Positions 7,013 to 16,193 of a DNA stretch of 33,287 nt are shown piece after piece. Every line of letters begins with the position of its first letter. Position 1 is the first letter of the stretch. The notes beneath the pieces are model-generated. The model was not told where the DNA came from. It saw only the letters and a list, made by a program, of their open reading frames with translations, and did not search any database. The position numbers and the translations under genes are program-made. Source of the stretch: Candidatus Cloacimonadota bacterium (GTDB lineage: Bacteria > Cloacimonadota > Cloacimonadia > Cloacimonadales > TCS61); assembly GCA_018400535.1 (NCBI GenBank), contig JAGYMQ010000109.1:1-33287 (forward strand), given 5' to 3'.

Positions 7013-10000
7013 TTAATTTATTATCGCGATCTTTCCACGTTTTATCTCATCATCCATATTAATGATGTAGAAATACATTCCAGAAGAAACTCTCTGTCCC
7101 ACCTCATTCAGGCAATCCCATTTAAAATAATCCAAAGAATTGCGATAGGGGCCAATTTCCTGAGTATAGATCAATTCGGCATTCACATCAAATATTTTGA
7201 TATTTCCCTTTTTGTCTAAAGGGAAATTGATGAAATTCACCACATCATAAGCACTTTTCCTCAAATTCAAAGGATTTGGATAGACTATCAAATGCTGAAG
7301 ATTTTTAATGTCTGTCAAGCTGAAATGAATTTTGTTTCCAATATTAGAAATTTTGTTACCTGCCAGATCATAAATATTTTCTGCTTTCAAAAAATAAGGC
7401 TGATTTGTATATTTCATATTTTCTTGCAATTGGATATTTACATAAGAAGAATCTTCATTGAAATAGGAGATATTGATGATCTCATTTTGAGCATCGATAT
7501 TGGGAAAGATCAATTTATAATTGGTAGTGTCCTCGGCACTAATCTCGGTCAAAGGTTCAGAAAAATAGACACGAACAATATCGGAAACGGGAATATCAAC
7601 GTCGGTCATCTTCGGCGCAACAGTATCTTCCTGATAATCAAACTCGTAATATGTTGAAAGGGGAACTCCGGTAATTCCACTCAAACCAGAAATATAAATC
7701 GTGTATTGATCAAACTCACCAAAAGGATTGGCAAATTTCAGCAACACAATTTTATCCATTCCTAATAAATTGGCAGAGATGGGATTACCCATATCATTGT
7801 TCACAAAATAATGAGGAATTTCGGAAGCGGTTGAACTGATTTCGCGATCAAATTTCAGCCTTAGATCATATTGTGAAATCATTTTCACAGAGATCAAATT
7901 TGGTTTTGGAAGTGGGATCGCCGTCTTCCACGCTGTGGGAAGGCTTTCTGCTGGATCATAACTTTCTTTCACAGCCGTGATCTGATAGCTCACTGTATCG
8001 CCAGAAACAAGCTCGTGATCTTGATAAAAATGATCTGGGATCGTAGCTGCCAAAAAAGTCGAGTCATTTTGCTGTTTGTAAATATTAAAATAGTCATAAA
8101 TATCTGCCCGCCAGCGCATATGAACGGTTGTGGAATCGATAGGCATGAATTCTAAATAGACTGGTGAAGGTGGTCCGGTAAATAATTCACTTTGTTTGAT
8201 CAGGCAAGAAGAGATCTCATTATTTTTTCCCATATTTCCAATAATGTAGGCATCTTCAACTTCCGACTGGGGATTTACTGCCAGGATATTTTGATAGGTT
8301 TTTGCAACATCACCTTTCCAGATTGGCACAAATTCGTCATTTTGATAATCTACAATGTAAATATTGGGTGGAACTGAGATCACGATCTCGTCATCTTCAT
8401 CACCATCCAGATCTGTTGTGGCGATGGAATTTTTTTGCTCATGTTGCGAAAAGCTGATATAATCCAACATATCATAGCTGTTATCTTCGCCATTATTTTT
8501 GTAAAAATTAAAATAGGTAAAAGATTTATTAGGATCAATCGGATCATAGGAATAGCCACCGACGCAAAATTCTATCAGGCCATCACCTGTAAAATCTCCG
8601 ACAGCCAGCTGATACGCTTCACCGATCGGTAGATGATCTGTCCAGACCATTTCAAAAACGGATGCATTTTTTTCAAAAATTATCACGTCTCCATCTGTAT
8701 CTGCTGCTAAAATATCAGGATTTCCGTCATCGTCAAAATCACCACTTCTAACCTTATTCACAAACGTATTTTTCACGCTGGTCGGAGTTTCATTCAAGAT
8801 CGTATATTCCAGTTGAAATTCATCGCCATTACGCTGAAATAATTGCAAAGCTCTTTTTGAAACCTGATCTATTGTGACATTTCTGATCAGCGCCAGTTCA
8901 TCAAATCCATCATTATCATAATCAATGAAATTACCGCCATAAGCATCTTCAGCTGGAAATATTGGTGTGTTTGGATAATCACTATTCACCGTCTCATATA
9001 CGACTGGTTGATCAACCAAGATCCCCAACAATTCCATCCCTTCAGCATTGGTATTTCCCAGATCGTGAGGCCAGATCGATTCTGAAAAATGATGCGTGGT
9101 GACTATCTCGTTATTATGGACTTCGTATGCATTCAGAAAAAATTCTTCTTGAGAAGTATCCAGAGCAATAAATTCGTTTTTCCCGTTATTATTGAAATCA
9201 TAGGTTTTTTGGATGGCAGAAAGTTCACTTCCGAGAATATGCTGTTCATAAGAATGGATATCGATAGGCGTATAATCTGGTTGGAAATCGTAAGCTTCAT
9301 CGACAAAAGTTTCCAATCCTGCCAGATTGATCGCCCGTAAATTGATCGGTTGATTTCCAGCATAATAGACAGGAACTTGACATACGAGGATAGAATCAGC
9401 GATCGGACTAATTAGTTGGTAATTAGAAGAAGGTGGAATGTTAATTTCCAAAAAAACTTTTTCATCAAAAACGGCTTGAAAATAGTATTCAGGGATTTCC
9501 GCCGCATATCTTTTCATAATGACAGCATAATCTTCATTAAATTCAGGTGGAGATTGATCAATGTGGATTGTTCGGATCAGGTCATAACTTTCTGCATCAT
9601 CTGTTTCGATCGTGATCTTTATCTTATAACTTCCAGAGGAAAAATATTGATAAATCGGGAAATAAGCGATCGTATCATTTTGCACTTCATCATAATAAAA
9701 AGTATGAGCTGGGTCAACATCTTGCCAATCTGATAAAGTGGGAACAACAGCATCCGTCCATTTCACATTATAACGCCAAAAATCTGGTGCACAGACTGTG
9801 CCTGTTATAAAAACATCATCACAAATCGCTTGATTATCCTGAGGATAGGTTATGTCGATCTGCGGTGTATTGTTTGTGATCAGAAGTTCTTGAACATCCA
9901 GCAGTCCATACCCAAATATGTCATCCTTTCCTTCCTCGCCCAGATCAATGCAGGAAGATAAGAGCCGACTGCGCACTTGGTCCTGATTTAGATTTGGATC

Positions 10001-11176
10001 GATAGAAAGCAAAAGTGCCGCCGCTGAAGCCACATATGGTGCAGACATCGAAGTTCCCGATTGCACGTTGTAAAGATTGTCTGAACTATTGCTGAAAGTG
10101 CTATAGATCATATAGCCAGGTGCAACAAGATCGATTTCTGTTCCATAGCTGGAAAAAGAAGCCAGACTCAAATTGTCTGTCACTGCTCCCACGCAAAGCG
10201 TCGTGGAAAGCTTTGCTGGATATGTGATCCGATGCTCTGCAGTGCTTCCTTCATTGCCAGCAGAAGCAACAATGATACTTCCTTGATTATAAGCATAATC
10301 ACAAGCATCGGCAATGATCTGAGAATAATTCACATCACCCCAGCTCAGATTGATAATGTCTGCTCCTATATCTGCTGAATAAATTATCCCAGCGGCTGCA
10401 TCATCATCTTGCAGATAACCCAGACCGTCAATAGTTTTAAAACCAGAGCGAACAGCCAATAATTTCACCTGCCAACAAATTCCGCAAATGCCTTCATTAT
10501 TATTTGCATCAGCAGCGATTATCCCTGAAACATGCGTGCCATGATTCAGTTCATCGCTGGCATCATTATCGCGTTCCACATAATCCCCGATTCCAATACT
10601 ATAAAGTTCTGGCGCATCCACAAAATCCCAACCTCGCCAATCATCGATATAGCCATTTCCATCATTATCAATACCGTCGTCAGGTATTTCGTTCTCATTG
10701 ATGAAAATATTATTCTGCAGATCAGGATGGTCGAAATGTATTCCGGAATCAATGACAGAGACGATGATTTCGCTATTTCCTGTTGTATAATTCCAGGCAT
10801 CGGGAATATTGCAATTCTCCAGTTCGATAACTTGCTCATCATAATAAGTATCATTTGGTGTGAGGGAAAAGGTATTTAAATAGTTTGGCTGGAAATGTTC
10901 AATTCCTGGAAACTGCAACGTGGCAATGTTTTCCCAATCAATATCTTCCTCAAACGTAGCAACAAAATAGCGATTATCATTTTTGGAAAAAATAGGTTTG
11001 ATGCGTTTGATCTGACGAGACCTGGAAAAAGCGTCAAAACTTTGTAAGCCTGTTTTTTCTCCCTGTAGGCGAATCACATTTTCCGTTTTGAAAATGAGCT
11101 GGTTAGGAACATATTCCAAAGCAAAAAGGTTGAAACAGCAAAAAATGAAAGATAATGATAAAAAGATTTTTTTCAT
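7013..11176 (-). CDS. Secreted S8 subtilisin-like protease with Por sorting domain
   Basis: 1387 aa. Residues 1-19 are a Sec signal peptide. The S8 domain spans about 115-435 with the intact triad: D143 in VIDSG, H212 in NHGTH, oxyanion N308 in SAGNEG and S376 in GTSMSAP. A calcium-type loop DDGIDNDGNGYIDDW precedes the His. Downstream are Ig/cadherin-like segments, then FG-GAP/VCBS-like repeats with DxDxDG cores (DYDNDGFDE, DFDDDGNPD, DFTGDGLIE, DLDGDEDDE), and a FnIII-like segment. The last ~85 residues (from YPNPLN, ending SSGMYFYIIN...) are a Por/T9SS C-terminal sorting domain, so the enzyme is probably exported and anchored at the cell surface or released. It starts 4 bases after the PorV/PorQ-like gene. 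Confidence 0.93.
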   Translation of the reverse strand: MKKIFLSLSFIFCCFNLFALEYVPNQLIFKTENVIRLQGEKTGLQSFDAFSRSRQIKRIKPIFSKNDNRYFVATFEEDIDWENIATLQFPGIEHFQPNYLNTFSLTPNDTYYDEQVIELENCNIPDAWNYTTGNSEIIVSVIDSGIHFDHPDLQNNIFINENEIPDDGIDNDGNGYIDDWRGWDFVDAPELYSIGIGDYVERDNDASDELNHGTHVSGIIAADANNNEGICGICWQVKLLAVRSGFKTIDGLGYLQDDDAAAGIIYSADIGADIINLSWGDVNYSQIIADACDYAYNQGSIIVASAGNEGSTAEHRITYPAKLSTTLCVGAVTDNLSLASFSSYGTEIDLVAPGYMIYSTFSNSSDNLYNVQSGTSMSAPYVASAAALLLSIDPNLNQDQVRSRLLSSCIDLGEEGKDDIFGYGLLDVQELLITNNTPQIDITYPQDNQAICDDVFITGTVCAPDFWRYNVKWTDAVVPTLSDWQDVDPAHTFYYDEVQNDTIAYFPIYQYFSSGSYKIKITIETDDAESYDLIRTIHIDQSPPEFNEDYAVIMKRYAAEIPEYYFQAVFDEKVFLEINIPPSSNYQLISPIADSILVCQVPVYYAGNQPINLRAINLAGLETFVDEAYDFQPDYTPIDIHSYEQHILGSELSAIQKTYDFNNNGKNEFIALDTSQEEFFLNAYEVHNNEIVTTHHFSESIWPHDLGNTNAEGMELLGILVDQPVVYETVNSDYPNTPIFPAEDAYGGNFIDYDNDGFDELALIRNVTIDQVSKRALQLFQRNGDEFQLEYTILNETPTSVKNTFVNKVRSGDFDDDGNPDILAADTDGDVIIFEKNASVFEMVWTDHLPIGEAYQLAVGDFTGDGLIEFCVGGYSYDPIDPNKSFTYFNFYKNNGEDNSYDMLDYISFSQHEQKNSIATTDLDGDEDDEIVISVPPNIYIVDYQNDEFVPIWKGDVAKTYQNILAVNPQSEVEDAYIIGNMGKNNEISSCLIKQSELFTGPPSPVYLEFMPIDSTTVHMRWRADIYDYFNIYKQQNDSTFLAATIPDHFYQDHELVSGDTVSYQITAVKESYDPAESLPTAWKTAIPLPKPNLISVKMISQYDLRLKFDREISSTASEIPHYFVNNDMGNPISANLLGMDKIVLLKFANPFGEFDQYTIYISGLSGITGVPLSTYYEFDYQEDTVAPKMTDVDIPVSDIVRVYFSEPLTEISAEDTTNYKLIFPNIDAQNEIINISYFNEDSSYVNIQLQENMKYTNQPYFLKAENIYDLAGNKISNIGNKIHFSLTDIKNLQHLIVYPNPLNLRKSAYDVVNFINFPLDKKGNIKIFDVNAELIYTQEIGPYRNSLDYFKWDCLNEVGQRVSSGMYFYIINMDDEIKRGKIAIIN

Positions 11177-11180
11177 AATC

Positions 11181-12080
11181 TTACCTGAATTTATAGGTTA
11201 ATTGAAAAATATGAGTATCTTCAATTCCTTCTTGCAAAGGCAAAAAAGCATAATCAAAAGTGATCTTTTTCAGATTCAGTCCGAAACCAAAACTCACATT
11301 TTCTGCATCATAATTGAATTTGTAGCCCGTTTTCAAAGCAAGGATATTGTTATAAGTAACTTTCAGTCCAGAAGCTGCTTTAATATCCTCGTCATCAATA
11401 TTTTTCGTAAAATCCTGTCCCAATGAAAAATCGAATTTTTGCCACCTTTTTTGATAGGAAAATCCAAAGATGCCCGAAATTGGAAGCTTGATCTTTTCTT
11501 CATTCATTTTAGAAGTGCTGCCCAAATTTTTGAGTGCACCAGAAATAGATAAATTTTTGATCGGAGTTTTGTAGAGATAACCGAGATCAGCAGCAAAACC
11601 TAGACTGGAAGAAGTATCGATCTTTTGATAGAGACCGTGCAAATTGATCGCAAGAAAATGATTTGGCGTCAAACGTAAACCAAAATTAGTCGTCATAATA
11701 AGGTCCATCGGGTGATATTCACCAATGACCATTCCCACATCGTCACGGTTATCAATTTTTCCATAATCGAGGTAACGATAGCTGAAGGCAAAGGAACTTT
11801 TTCCTTTTGGATTAACGTAAGCACCGCTGTTCAATATCGTGTCGAAAATCCAATAATTTTGTGAGATTGAGATGGCTTTGTAAGGCGCAAAAAGTGCTGC
11901 AATTGGATTTTGTAAGAAGGCGAAAGCATCACCAGAATTAACCGTTCCAGCTCCAGCTCTGGCAATTGCATCTGCACCAGAATTTATTTTCAGAATTTGG
12001 AAACCGTATTCCTCGTTCGTATCTGCGAATAGGATCACGATAAAAGTTATCATCAGCCAGAAAATAAATATTTTTTTCAT
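11181..12080 (-). CDS. PorV/PorQ-family outer-membrane beta-barrel protein
   Basis: 299 aa with a Sec signal peptide (residues 1-19). The segment FQILKINSGADAIARAGAGT followed by FLQNPIAAL matches the start of PorV/PorQ-family barrels (usual form: GxGARAxALGGA...NPA). The remainder alternates like amphipathic beta strands and ends in the aromatic LTYKFR expected of an outer-membrane barrel. PorV is the T9SS shuttle that carries sorting-domain cargo to the attachment complex; PorQ has a related role. The gene lies between the M6-like protease (14-base gap) and the S8 protease (4-base gap), both sorting-domain cargoes, supporting a role in their export. PorV versus PorQ cannot be decided from sequence alone. 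Confidence 0.8.
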   Translation of the reverse strand: MKKIFIFWLMITFIVILFADTNEEYGFQILKINSGADAIARAGAGTVNSGDAFAFLQNPIAALFAPYKAISISQNYWIFDTILNSGAYVNPKGKSSFAFSYRYLDYGKIDNRDDVGMVIGEYHPMDLIMTTNFGLRLTPNHFLAINLHGLYQKIDTSSSLGFAADLGYLYKTPIKNLSISGALKNLGSTSKMNEEKIKLPISGIFGFSYQKRWQKFDFSLGQDFTKNIDDEDIKAASGLKVTYNNILALKTGYKFNYDAENVSFGFGLNLKKITFDYAFLPLQEGIEDTHIFQLTYKFR

Positions 12081-12094
12081 TATAACTCCTGATT

Positions 12095-15000
12095 TTATTT
12101 TTCAATGGCAAATTTCATTTTTTTGGTTTCGCCATCTGCATTCAAGATCACAAAATAGACACCTGAAGAAAAGCGTGAGGCGTCAATAGAAATTTTTTCT
12201 GCGACATTTTTTTCACATTGGATATTTTTCTGGAATATACGATTCAAGGCAATATCAAAGATTTTTATCTTTACCTGGCAATCCTGAAAGGTTTCGATCC
12301 GCAAGATCGCTGTCATTTCCGCCAGCTCATTTTGATGATCGATAGCTTTGCTAAAAGTTTTGCTCAAAGGATTGGGATAAATATAAGTATTTGCGGAATT
12401 AAAGACTGCTTCATTTTCTATTGGTGGTTGTTCGATTTCCATCAAGATCGATGCTGTGCGCTGAAGATTGGCATATTCGACATTCCAGATATTTTCTTCG
12501 ATCTGAGCCAGTTCAGGATAGGATATTTTGTAAATTGTGCCGTTATTTGAAGGAATAAATGCGTTGATTCCAATGTCAGAATAATCTGCAATGATAGGGA
12601 AATTCATGCTTCTTTCACCAAAAGTTACCGGATAATTTTGTTTAAGTTCAAAATCATTGTTATTAATATTTTCCCAAATACAGAAACGATTACCCGACAT
12701 ATTTCCAAGAATCTCTAATTGTCCATCATCATCAATGTCATAAGCAATAACTCCAGCAGCAATTTTTATCGAGTCAGGATTGGCCAGCGACTGATTTGGC
12801 TTTTGGATCTTTCCATTGTGAGAGATCACAGCAAAATCATTTTCTCCACCTAAGAGAATTTCCAATTTTCCATTATTATCAAGATCAGCAAAGGAGGGAA
12901 GCGCCAGTGTATTCAATTCAGGATCAATTGGAAAACCTGCTGCCAAATCGCCAGAGATTGCTTCATAACAATAGACCAGCGAATCTGATATCAAGACAAT
13001 ATCTTCATTTTCAGAAATAAAATCCGTGATAAGCGAAGCTGAGCGGATTTGAGGTTTTGGTTCAGAAATTTCCAGATCGATATTTTCCAGATTTTCAGTT
13101 AACAGATCATACTTGACAAGGTTCCAATTTTCTGTGATCAGATACACGATATTTTCTTTCCACATCATATTAGTAGCGATTTTGTTTGGAATGATGATCG
13201 TTGAAGAATCGGTCAAGGCTTCGTTATAAATGATAAGTTCACCATTCGTTTCGGAATTCAGCGCTAGGAAATATTTATTTTGTGTTTCATCGGTCGGATT
13301 GATCATGATCGGTGCTGCCCAGCTCATATTGATATAGAATTCATCGAGAACATCCGGCACAAACAATTTGGCACTATTTGAAACTTTATAGGGTATCAGG
13401 ATTTTGCTATTTTTTTTATCGATCGCATAAAAATTTGCTAATGTATCTATCGTGTGAGTTTCAATCAAAAGACTATCTTTCCAAGTATAAAGATCTCCGT
13501 TTAGCATCGGATAAAAAATCTCATTTTCGTTATCTTCATCACAATCATAAACAGCTGCTGGAAAGGGATTTTCACCGAGATAGCTGGCATTTAACGACCA
13601 TTCAAAATTAACTGAAAAAGTCATCAAAGAATCAGCAGCGCTGATCGAATGAATTTCCAATTGAATTCCACCATAATAGCTTTCGGCGGTGGGATTAACG
13701 AATTCTCCATTATGAATTCTTTTCCCAAAATAATCATTATTCTCTGCCCGATAAGAATCGAAAGGCGAGCCCCAGGCATAAATATTATTATAGGGATGAT
13801 CCAGCTGCTGTGTTCCATCTGCTTCTTCCAGATCGACGCCTTTGTGTTCCGCATCAGCATTGATCTGATTTATCTCAAAATCAGAATCAAATTTGGCATC
13901 GATAATATTTTCATCAATATGCCAGATCAAAATTCCTGAGCCATCAGTATCAGAAGTTCCATATCCCGGAAGATAAAAATCCCATTCACAGCCTTCATAG
14001 GTATTTTCCATAAAATTGAATTTTGGTTGACCGGCATTTGGATGATCCGCAGGATAATAATCTTGTTCACCTTCCGGCAACAATTTGAAAGTGAAAGAAG
14101 CAGTTGTATCTCCTTCAGTATTAACGTAATAGCTGCCATCAGGATTTTGTTGTCTGTTTTCTACCAGAAAATATTCTTTTTCAGAGATAGGAATTTTATA
14201 TAATTTCTTAGTATCAGCATCGTCAGCCTGTGGAAATGTTATTGAAAAATCTGAGCCAGTTGAATTAATTTCGAGCAGATTATCATCTTCCCAACCAAGA
14301 TAATAGCGTGACCAAGCGCAAGGCAAAGGCGGTACATAGCCATTCGCATTCCAAACGCCCGTTCCCATCAGTCCAAATGAGCCGATACCAGCAGAACTTC
14401 CGTTGGAAGAATCATTATCAAACAAAGTGGGAAGCCCAAGCTGATGCCCAAATTGGTGAACGACAATTCCCAATAAGCCATAGATCGTATCATCAGGAGT
14501 GTTATTATCGTGCCATTCTGATTCCGGGCAAATGACAAATTCTTTCAGGAAAATATCATCTTCTGTTTCGATGCCCGGGAAATCGTTATTTTCCGGATCG
14601 ATGCCAGCTTGCAAAGTTCGGCGGGAAACAAATGTTGTCCATAGAGCATCCACGTTTTCTGCTTTCGATTCCTGCCCTGCTCCTGCGTGAAAAATGATGA
14701 TCGCATCAAATTCATTGAAATCGATGATCGGATCAGCGAAGGAAACAACTTCCTGAATAAGTTCGCAAATCCTTTCGGTTGCATTATCATCATCACCATA
14801 ATAGGCCATTGTATTTGGAAGTGTAAAAATGGTATCGGGAAGAAAGAAATCATTTTCTTCCAAAACATAATTACCGTGTGAAACATCTTTGAAATAGGCA
14901 CTCATGTGTTCCATGATCTGCAAAAAATAATCACGATCATGTGCAACAGAATCAGGAAAATCGGGCACCAGATCGAAAGAACGATCCTCAAAATCGGCTA

Positions 15001-15178
15001 AAAGTACCAAAATTTTTTGAGGAAGTTCTATTGTTCGGGAAGATTTTGAAGGTCCGAATATTTCACTGGGAAATTCTACTATCGGATTTTGAGCAAAATC
15101 ATTTCCGGGAGCAGGTGGAACTGCGAAGCTGACTACAGCTGACATCAACAGCATTAGGACGATCGATTCTTTTTTCAT
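12095..15178 (-). CDS. Secreted M6-like metalloprotease homologue with altered HExxH and Por sorting domain
   Basis: 1027 aa. Residues 1-19 form a signal peptide. The M6 (immune inhibitor A-like) domain occupies about 50-530, with IIFHAGAGQE (161-170) and the zinc-motif region VVHQFGHQLGLPTLFD. The zinc ligands H241 and H245 are present, but the general-base Glu is Gln: HQFGH, codon CAA at 14453-14455. GSFGLMGTGVWN downstream is typical of the family. FG-GAP-like DLDNNGKLE and DIDDDGQLE repeats follow, then a Por sorting domain (YPNPLS...SSGVYFVIL). The Gln predicts weak or no peptidase activity unless the family tolerates it; binding or a different chemistry is possible. A strong GAGGTGAT ribosome-binding site precedes the ATG, and a terminator-like hairpin lies 24 bases upstream of the start. 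Confidence 0.85.
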   Translation of the reverse strand: MKKESIVLMLLMSAVVSFAVPPAPGNDFAQNPIVEFPSEIFGPSKSSRTIELPQKILVLLADFEDRSFDLVPDFPDSVAHDRDYFLQIMEHMSAYFKDVSHGNYVLEENDFFLPDTIFTLPNTMAYYGDDDNATERICELIQEVVSFADPIIDFNEFDAIIIFHAGAGQESKAENVDALWTTFVSRRTLQAGIDPENNDFPGIETEDDIFLKEFVICPESEWHDNNTPDDTIYGLLGIVVHQFGHQLGLPTLFDNDSSNGSSAGIGSFGLMGTGVWNANGYVPPLPCAWSRYYLGWEDDNLLEINSTGSDFSITFPQADDADTKKLYKIPISEKEYFLVENRQQNPDGSYYVNTEGDTTASFTFKLLPEGEQDYYPADHPNAGQPKFNFMENTYEGCEWDFYLPGYGTSDTDGSGILIWHIDENIIDAKFDSDFEINQINADAEHKGVDLEEADGTQQLDHPYNNIYAWGSPFDSYRAENNDYFGKRIHNGEFVNPTAESYYGGIQLEIHSISAADSLMTFSVNFEWSLNASYLGENPFPAAVYDCDEDNENEIFYPMLNGDLYTWKDSLLIETHTIDTLANFYAIDKKNSKILIPYKVSNSAKLFVPDVLDEFYINMSWAAPIMINPTDETQNKYFLALNSETNGELIIYNEALTDSSTIIIPNKIATNMMWKENIVYLITENWNLVKYDLLTENLENIDLEISEPKPQIRSASLITDFISENEDIVLISDSLVYCYEAISGDLAAGFPIDPELNTLALPSFADLDNNGKLEILLGGENDFAVISHNGKIQKPNQSLANPDSIKIAAGVIAYDIDDDGQLEILGNMSGNRFCIWENINNNDFELKQNYPVTFGERSMNFPIIADYSDIGINAFIPSNNGTIYKISYPELAQIEENIWNVEYANLQRTASILMEIEQPPIENEAVFNSANTYIYPNPLSKTFSKAIDHQNELAEMTAILRIETFQDCQVKIKIFDIALNRIFQKNIQCEKNVAEKISIDASRFSSGVYFVILNADGETKKMKFAIEK

Positions 15179-15197
15179 ATCACCTCATAATTACAAT

Positions 15198-15228
15198 CAA
15201 AAACCCTCTTATCAGAGGACAAGAGGGT
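15198..15228 (-). terminator. Rho-independent terminator / attenuator hairpin
   Basis: Perfect 8-bp stem: AAGAGGGT (15221-15228) with ACCCTCTT (15203-15210) around a 10-base loop, followed on the minus strand by TTTTT. It fits a terminator for the efp-zinc-ribbon transcript, about 47 bases after that stop. It is also only 24 bases before the protease start, so a promoter for the protease operon would have to overlap it, or the hairpin acts as an attenuator. Confidence 0.75.
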
Positions 15229-15275
15229 AAATATAAAGAAATTGTAAAGTTTTTAAATTCTATTTGCTCAAAAGA

Positions 15276-15482
15276 TTAAACTTTCCCAGAGAGAATATCT
15301 TTTTCGTTACACTTGCAGATATTTACGAATTCATATTTTGGCATCCAGCTACCATTTTTGGATTTCTGGGAACGGATCAATTTGATTTTTTTGATCTCAG
15401 TATTGCATTTTGGGCAAATAACTTTCCCTTCAGAACTGGTTTCATGAGCAAGTTTTGCTGCAAAAGATCTTGATTTCGGCAT
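15276..15482 (-). CDS. Small zinc-ribbon protein, 68 aa
   Basis: A basic 68-aa protein. It has CPKC at 23-26 and CKC at 56-58, enough cysteines for one zinc site, although the second pair is CxC rather than CxxC. The ribosome-binding site AAGGAGTAATA precedes the ATG, 23 bases after the efp stop, so the two form a transcription unit closed by the hairpin at 15198-15228. Small basic zinc ribbons often bind RNA, ribosomes or polymerase, but no specific role can be read here. Codon use and basic composition support it being real. Confidence 0.75.
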   Translation of the reverse strand: MPKSRSFAAKLAHETSSEGKVICPKCNTEIKKIKLIRSQKSKNGSWMPKYEFVNICKCNEKDILSGKV

Positions 15483-15505
15483 TATTACTCCTTACTTAAT
15501 AATTT

Positions 15506-16066
15506 TTAGATTCTTTCGATATATTCGCCGCTACGAGTATCGATCTTGATCTTGTCACCTTTCTCGATAAAAAAAGGAACGGTCAGATCAAGGCCAGTTT
15601 CTGTAGTTGCTGGTTTACCGCTTACTGCGGCGGAATTTCCTTTCACATTTGGTTCGCATTCGACGATTTTTTGGATCACTGTCACTGGCAATTCGATCCC
15701 CAGAATATTCCCATCAGGATCGATTTTCATGGCAATTTCCATATTTTCGATCAGATATTTATCCAGCTCGCCAATAGTTTCTTTTGGCACCTGGGTTTGT
15801 TCGTAGGTCTGCGAATCCATGAAAACATAGAAAGTCCCATCAGAATAGAGATATTCTTTTTTCTGCTTTTCCACTCGCACTTCTTCTAATTTTTCGCTGG
15901 TGCGAAAAGTATTTTCGATCACTTTACCGTTTTCGATGTTTTTCAATTTTGTGCGCACGAAAGCAGCGCCTTTCCCTGGTTTAACGTGTAGGAATTCCAC
16001 GATCTCATAGAGACCATTTTTGAATTTGATGATCATTCCGTTTCTGATATCGGAAGTCGTCGCCAT
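15506..16066 (-). CDS. efp: Translation elongation factor P
   Basis: 186 aa, the normal EF-P length. EF-P binds between the ribosomal P and E sites and relieves stalling at polyproline. The N-terminal KOW-like domain contains the conserved loop VKPGKGAAF with the modifiable Lys at about residue 32, followed by two OB domains; the C-terminus DTRSGEYIERI is typical. The start follows AAGGAGAGCAC. The form of the loop does not show which modification system (EpmA/B, rhamnosylation or 5-aminopentanol type) acts. The 5' region contains a palindrome at 16090-16104. efp heads a two-gene unit with the small zinc-ribbon gene. Confidence 0.96.
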   Translation of the reverse strand: MATTSDIRNGMIIKFKNGLYEIVEFLHVKPGKGAAFVRTKLKNIENGKVIENTFRTSEKLEEVRVEKQKKEYLYSDGTFYVFMDSQTYEQTQVPKETIGELDKYLIENMEIAMKIDPDGNILGIELPVTVIQKIVECEPNVKGNSAAVSGKPATTETGLDLTVPFFIEKGDKIKIDTRSGEYIERI

Positions 16067-16089
16067 GTGCTCTCCTTAAAAAAATAACC

Positions 16090-16104
16090 GTCGTAATTTA
16101 CGAC
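16090..16104. promoter_or_regulatory. Perfect palindrome upstream of efp
   Basis: GTCGTAA and TTACGAC form a 7-bp perfect inverted repeat around one base, 24 bases upstream of the efp start. A related GTCGTT half-site lies 10-20 bases further upstream (about 16125-16130). A promoter-like TTGCCA occurs on the minus strand near 16150-16155, but a clean -10 cannot be assigned. The repeat could be an operator or a 5'-UTR hairpin. Confidence 0.4.
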
Positions 16105-16193
16105 AGATCATTAAATTACGTTTTGTCGTTAAAAATATAATTTCACTTTTTATGGCAAGTAAAAATTTAATTTCGCAAACTTAAAAGAAGCGT

